From contig NZ_SBHZ01000011.1 of the NCBI RefSeq assembly GCF_004521985.1, positions 124,001 through 188,000 on the forward strand: a stretch of 64,000 bases of DNA. Reading direction: 5' to 3'. This document shows, in pieces, positions 63,682 to 64,000 of the stretch. How positions within the stretch are numbered: position 1 is the first letter of the stretch; every line of letters starts with the position of its first letter. This DNA is from Ectopseudomonas khazarica (lineage in GTDB: Bacteria; Pseudomonadota; Gammaproteobacteria; Pseudomonadales; Pseudomonadaceae). The position numbers were made by a program, and so were the translations under genes. Below the pieces are notes generated by a model. That model ran no database searches. It was not told the DNA's origin and was given only the letters and a program-made list of their open reading frames with translations.

Positions 63682-64000
63682 TCAGACGCCCTGGGTCAGC
63701 CTGTCGATCAATGCACGGACGCTGCCCGGCAGCGCATCCAGCTCGCGTACCAGCATGCTGCGCTCGCGTACCGCCCAGTCCTCGTCCAGCTGCAGGACGG
63801 CCAGTTGCATGGTGCGGCTGTGCCGGCGTGCGGCGGACTCGGGAATGATGCCGATGCCCACGCCGCCCTCGATCATCCGGCAGATGGCCTCGAAGCTCGA
63901 CACCTGGATGCGCAGGGCGAGCGTGCCGCCGAGCTTCTCCACCTGTTCGCGCAGAAAGCTCAGCAGGGTGCTGCCCTCGTGCAGGCCGATGTGCTGATAG
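63682..64000 (-). CDS. LysR-family regulator, C-terminal part (runs off the window)
   Basis: The frame is open from the right edge to the stop at 63682-63684. The visible 105 residues are the end of a LysR sensor domain: LGGTLALRIQVSSFEAICRM-like strand, EGGVGIGIIPESAARRH (the typical G-V-G-I-x-x-x-P motif) and a C-terminal helix. The DNA-binding half lies outside the window, so the target is unknown. Confidence 0.85.
   Translation of the reverse strand, partial: YQHIGLHEGSTLLSFLREQVEKLGGTLALRIQVSSFEAICRMIEGGVGIGIIPESAARRHSRTMQLAVLQLDEDWAVRERSMLVRELDALPGSVRALIDRLTQGV

Overview
The window is a piece of a high-GC Pseudomonas chromosome. The P. mendocina / P. pseudoalcaligenes / P. oleovorans group is my best guess. 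Reasons: the Entner-Doudoroff block hexR-zwf-pgl-eda, the phhABC operon with a divergent phhR, nrdAB with NrdR and DnaA sites, pcpS, a leuA with its own leader, and a HAD-GT20 fusion of the glucosylglycerol-phosphate synthase type, an osmolyte route reported from that group. No rRNA, tRNA, CRISPR array or complete prophage was recognised. Identification is by family resemblance only, since no database search was run.

Layout. 1-11 kb: two tandem lipoproteins, a membrane diguanylate cyclase, a CAP-domain secreted protein, mdaB, a MerR/DUF2938 pair, an APC-like membrane protein, rlhA, and a divergent BRO-N / HTH pair. 11-18.6 kb: an AraC-type regulator, a leucine-rich leader with leuA, an HDOD protein, an ecotin with a lipobox, a cupin, a secreted protein made of nine 13-residue repeats, a Tat-exported SMP-30 lactonase and a soluble PAS-PAS chemoreceptor. 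18.8-26.8 kb: small enzyme/regulator pairs (methyltransferase, azoR/LysR, EamA, WYL regulator/VOC protein, GNAT, MerR/class IV aminotransferase), then a lipoprotein and a DUF1289 gene.

26.8-33.4 kb is a lower-GC accessory island. It holds two nearly identical 697-bp copies of a RAYT transposase with flanking REP palindromes, a PAAR protein with a papain-like C-terminal domain followed 20 bp later by a lipoprotein (a candidate type VI effector and immunity pair), a paralogous orphan lipoprotein just outside the island, two small ORFs that look like integron gene cassettes, an isochorismatase-fold protein with Ser in place of Cys, and an AT-richer lipoprotein. A bidirectional terminator closes the island before nrdB.

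33.5-64 kb returns to core genes: nrdB and nrdA (LexA box before nrdB, NrdR and DnaA sites before nrdA), rstA/rstB-like two-component genes, pcpS, an LplT-PlsC type fusion, a guanidine exporter under a guanidine-II riboswitch, a BASS transporter, hexR/zwf/pgl/eda with a HexR operator, an HBM-type chemoreceptor, a YCII/VOC pair, the glucosylglycerol-type synthase, an MFS transporter, a DUF2254 protein, phhC-phhB-phhA with divergent phhR, a deaminase and a partial LysR gene. Two intergenic regions (42.1 and 63.6 kb) carry stem-loops ending in Rho-independent terminators and may encode small RNAs.

The observations most worth following up are the PAAR/lipoprotein pair with its orphan paralogue, the duplicated RAYT-REP unit, the cassette-like ORFs whose last recombination site abuts one RAYT copy, the 13-residue repeat protein, and the LexA box placed inside the nrdAB locus.
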